Shown: piece by piece, positions 61,866-64,000 of the stretch
Numbering within the stretch: the first letter of the stretch is position 1
Layout: each line of letters opens with the position of its first letter
Source of the DNA: Sphingopyxis sp. LK2115
GTDB taxonomy: Bacteria > Pseudomonadota > Alphaproteobacteria > Sphingomonadales > Sphingomonadaceae
NCBI RefSeq assembly: GCF_014595975.1
Contig: NZ_JABWGQ010000012.1
Span: 1-64,000 of the forward strand
DNA: 64,000 bases
Direction: 5' to 3'
Notes under the pieces: model-generated
Told to the model about the DNA's origin: nothing
Databases searched by the model: none
The model's input: the letters and a program-made list of their open reading frames with translations, nothing else
Translations under genes and position numbers: made by a program

Positions 61866-62537
61866 TCAGCCGCGCACCATGATCTGGCCCGCGAACGCCA
61901 GGGCACCGAGCAGCAGCGCCACCGGCAGCAGACCGTCGACGCGGTCGAACAGCCCCCCATGGCCGGGGATCAGCCTGCCCGAATCCTTCACGCCTGCGCG
62001 GCGCTTCATCCAGCTTTCGCCAAGATCGCCCATCTGCGCGAGCAGCCCCATGAACAGGCCGATCCACAGCGGCACGCCGATGATCCCGGCACGGTCGCCG
62101 ATCGTCGCGCTGGCGATCAGCGCCGCGACCATGCCGCCGAACAGGCCCGACCAGGTCTTCGACGGGCTGATCGTCGGTGCCAGCCGCGCGCCGCCAAAGG
62201 CACGCCCGGCAAAATAGGCGCCGATGTCGGTCGCCCAGACCATGCCGAAGACCCAGAGCGCGGCGGTCATGCCCAAATGGTCGCGAATGAACCACAGCCC
62301 CGCGGCCGCGCCGAGGATCAGGATCGGGCCGAGGATCATCAGCCCCGCCCGCGCCCCGCCACCAGGCGCCATCGACCGCACCAGCGCAAGCCATTCGACG
62401 AGAACGAGCGCGCCGCCGACGAGCAGCAGCAGGCCGAACGCGATTCCGCCGAACCACAGCGCGGTTCCGGCAATCGCAAACAATATGATCGCCGACCCGA
62501 CCCGCACCCACAGATCCGATTTTGTCGTGGTTGCCAT
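61866..62537 (-). CDS. cdsA: Phosphatidate cytidylyltransferase
   Basis: A 223-residue membrane enzyme forming CDP-diacylglycerol. The C-terminal signature MKRRAGVKDSGRLIPGHGG followed by DRVD is intact. It has about seven membrane helices. The start ATG ends at 62537. A 135-bp gap separates it from uppS; the gap holds a degenerate REP-like stretch (about 62575-62650) and no gene. Confidence 0.95.
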   Translation of the reverse strand: MATTTKSDLWVRVGSAIILFAIAGTALWFGGIAFGLLLLVGGALVLVEWLALVRSMAPGGGARAGLMILGPILILGAAAGLWFIRDHLGMTAALWVFGMVWATDIGAYFAGRAFGGARLAPTISPSKTWSGLFGGMVAALIASATIGDRAGIIGVPLWIGLFMGLLAQMGDLGESWMKRRAGVKDSGRLIPGHGGLFDRVDGLLPVALLLGALAFAGQIMVRG

Positions 62538-62672
62538 CGCTCTAAACTTCTTCGCCTTGACCGAACCGAACCAACATCGTCCCCCGCGAAGGCGGAACGC
62601 CATCACCGGCCGTTGGCCCTGTCTGCGGCCGCCCGCGGAATGACGAGAGGGTCAACGAACCGGCGGCCATCG

Positions 62673-63386
62673 TCAAAGTCCCCCGTAACGGCGATCGCGC
62701 CGTGCAAACTGATCGAGCGCCGCCTTCAGGTCCGCCGGGGTGAAATCGGGCCACAGCGTGTCGGTGAAATAAAGTTCGGCATAGGCCGATTGCCACAAAA
62801 GAAAGTTCGACAAGCGCACCTCGCCCGACGTGCGGATAAGCAGATCGAGCGGCGGCATATCGGCAGTATCGAGGTTCGCCTCGATCGTCTCGGCAGAGAT
62901 TTTGCCGTTCGCGGCGGCCGCATTCGCCGCGCGAACCAGCTCGTCCTGCGCGCCATAGTTGAGCGCGACCGCCAGCGTCGTGCGCTTGTTACCCGATGTG
63001 CGTTCCAGCGCATTGTCGATCAGCGCGACGACGTCGGGCGCCAGCGCGCGCCAGTTGCCGATGACCTTGAGCTTGACGTCGTTCGCGGCGAATTCGTCGA
63101 GGTCGGACAGGATGAAGCGCTTCATCAGACCCATCAGGTCGTTGACCTCTTCCTCCGGCCGTTTCCAGTTTTCGGAACTGAAGGCATAGAGCGTCATCGC
63201 CTCCAGCCCCAGCTCGCCCGCTGCGCGCACGATGGTGCGCACCGCTTCGACCCCTGCCTTGTGCCCGGCGACGCGCGGCAACATGCGCTTTTTGGCCCAG
63301 CGACCGTTGCCGTCCATGATGATGGCGACATGGCGCGCGCCGTGGCCTGAAACCGTCACCGGCAAAACCTCAAAATCGGTTCGCAT
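62673..63386 (-). CDS. uppS: Isoprenyl (undecaprenyl) diphosphate synthase
   Basis: A 237-residue cis-prenyltransferase that makes the C55 lipid carrier for cell wall and polysaccharide assembly. HVAIIMDGNGRWAKKR with catalytic D25, SSENWKRP and RTSGEVRLSNFLLWQ are conserved. The product also supplies the carrier used by the exopolysaccharide locus. Confidence 0.96.
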   Translation of the reverse strand: MRTDFEVLPVTVSGHGARHVAIIMDGNGRWAKKRMLPRVAGHKAGVEAVRTIVRAAGELGLEAMTLYAFSSENWKRPEEEVNDLMGLMKRFILSDLDEFAANDVKLKVIGNWRALAPDVVALIDNALERTSGNKRTTLAVALNYGAQDELVRAANAAAANGKISAETIEANLDTADMPPLDLLIRTSGEVRLSNFLLWQSAYAELYFTDTLWPDFTPADLKAALDQFARRDRRYGGL

Positions 63387-63482
63387 CGAGCGACGTCGAT
63401 TTGCCCCTCGGCCGCGTTCCGGTCCGATGGGTGTCGCGACTTCGATCGACGCGAGCGGAAGAGAGTGGGGCGCCCAAACGCA

Positions 63483-64000
63483 CTAGCCCAGAATTTCCTT
63501 TTCCTTGGCGGCGGCCGCGGCGTCAATCTCTGCGATCGTCGCGTCGGTCAGCTTCTGCACCTCTGTTTCGGCGCGTTTGCGTTCGTCCTCGCTGATTTCC
63601 TTCTTGTTTTCGTCGGCCTTGAGGTTGTCCATCCCGTCGCGGCGGACGTTGCGCACCGCGACACGCGCCTTTTCGGCATATTGGCCCGCGAGCTTGGACA
63701 ATTCCTTGCGGCGCTCCTGCGTCATTTCGGGGATCGGCAGGCGCAGCATCTGGCCGTCGACGATCGGATTGAGCCCCAGGCCCGCCGAACGGATCGCCTT
63801 GTCGACGGGGCCGACGTTCGCCTTGTCCCACACCTGCACCGACAGCATGCGCGGTTCGGGCACGCTGATCGACGCGACCTGGTTGAGCGGCATGTGGCTG
63901 CCGTAAACTTCGACCGTCACCGGGTCGAGCAGCGCGGCATTGGCGCGGCCCGTGCGCAGCCCGGCGAGGTCATGTTTTAAGGATTCGACCGCGCCGTGCA
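63483..64000 (-). CDS. frr: Ribosome recycling factor (5' end cut by window)
   Basis: About 172 codons of RRF reading into the window edge; the missing N-terminus is about 13 residues. Visible are [47 protein letters not shown] and [16 protein letters not shown] frees ribosomes after termination. First visible gene of the envelope cluster. Confidence 0.95.
   Translation of the reverse strand, partial: HGAVESLKHDLAGLRTGRANAALLDPVTVEVYGSHMPLNQVASISVPEPRMLSVQVWDKANVGPVDKAIRSAGLGLNPIVDGQMLRLPIPEMTQERRKELSKLAGQYAEKARVAVRNVRRDGMDNLKADENKKEISEDERKRAETEVQKLTDATIAEIDAAAAAKEKEILG

Noticed and set aside
1-64000. Prophage, insertion sequence, integron or CRISPR array
   Set aside because: No transposase, integrase, phage structural gene, cas gene or regularly spaced repeat is visible. 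The dispersed repeats are REP-like.

Overview
The window is a high-GC chromosomal segment from an alphaproteobacterium of the order Sphingomonadales. The protein families and the sphingomonad-type exosortase locus suggest Sphingopyxis or a close relative; this is inferred from gene content and reading, not from a database search. No prophage, insertion sequence, transposase or CRISPR array was seen. Most of the window is ordinary chromosome, plus one specialised locus (a type A exosortase / exopolysaccharide cluster) and several smaller accessory islands.

Layout. 1-3.1 kb: an AmpR-like LysR regulator, divergent from a subclass B3 metallo-beta-lactamase with a Glu in the first zinc-ligand position, then a secreted protein built of three TonB-C-like modules. 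3.1-7.4 kb: an island of two SPOR-domain proteins flanking a ParA-like ATPase and a ribbon-helix-helix protein. 7.5-16 kb: a sulfotransferase-like protein with a PKHD hydroxylase, folE, and two convergent TonB-dependent receptors separated by back-to-back terminators. 16.1-18.3 kb: tRNA-Phe and the housekeeping run infA-maf-RNase E/G-yacG.

18.5-39.4 kb: the exosortase A (XrtA/PEP-CTERM) locus. The minus-strand run holds polysaccharide export, chain-length, tyrosine kinase, outer-membrane barrel, ATPase, deacetylase, FemAB-like, glycosyltransferase, exosortase-EpsI fusion and amidotransferase genes. Downstream lies a GNAT/JmjC pair. Upstream lie an AMP ligase and a PLP decarboxylase and, divergently, a GNAT protein, an acyl carrier protein and two alpha/beta hydrolases. 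Together these should build, export and modify an exopolysaccharide and sort PEP-CTERM proteins, although no PEP-CTERM substrate lies in the window.

39.4-55.4 kb: metabolic genes: malate synthase G, a WYL-like small protein, a diguanylate cyclase, an arginine succinyltransferase group (M20 hydrolase-astA-astB-methyltransferase-like), two tail-to-tail alpha/beta hydrolases, an MFS transporter, a DEAD-box helicase, glycerol kinase and L31. 55.6-64 kb: the conserved envelope cluster frr-uppS-cdsA-dxr-rseP-bamA-skp-fabZ, with frr cut by the window edge. Two families of REP-like intergenic inverted repeats are scattered through the right-hand two thirds of the window.
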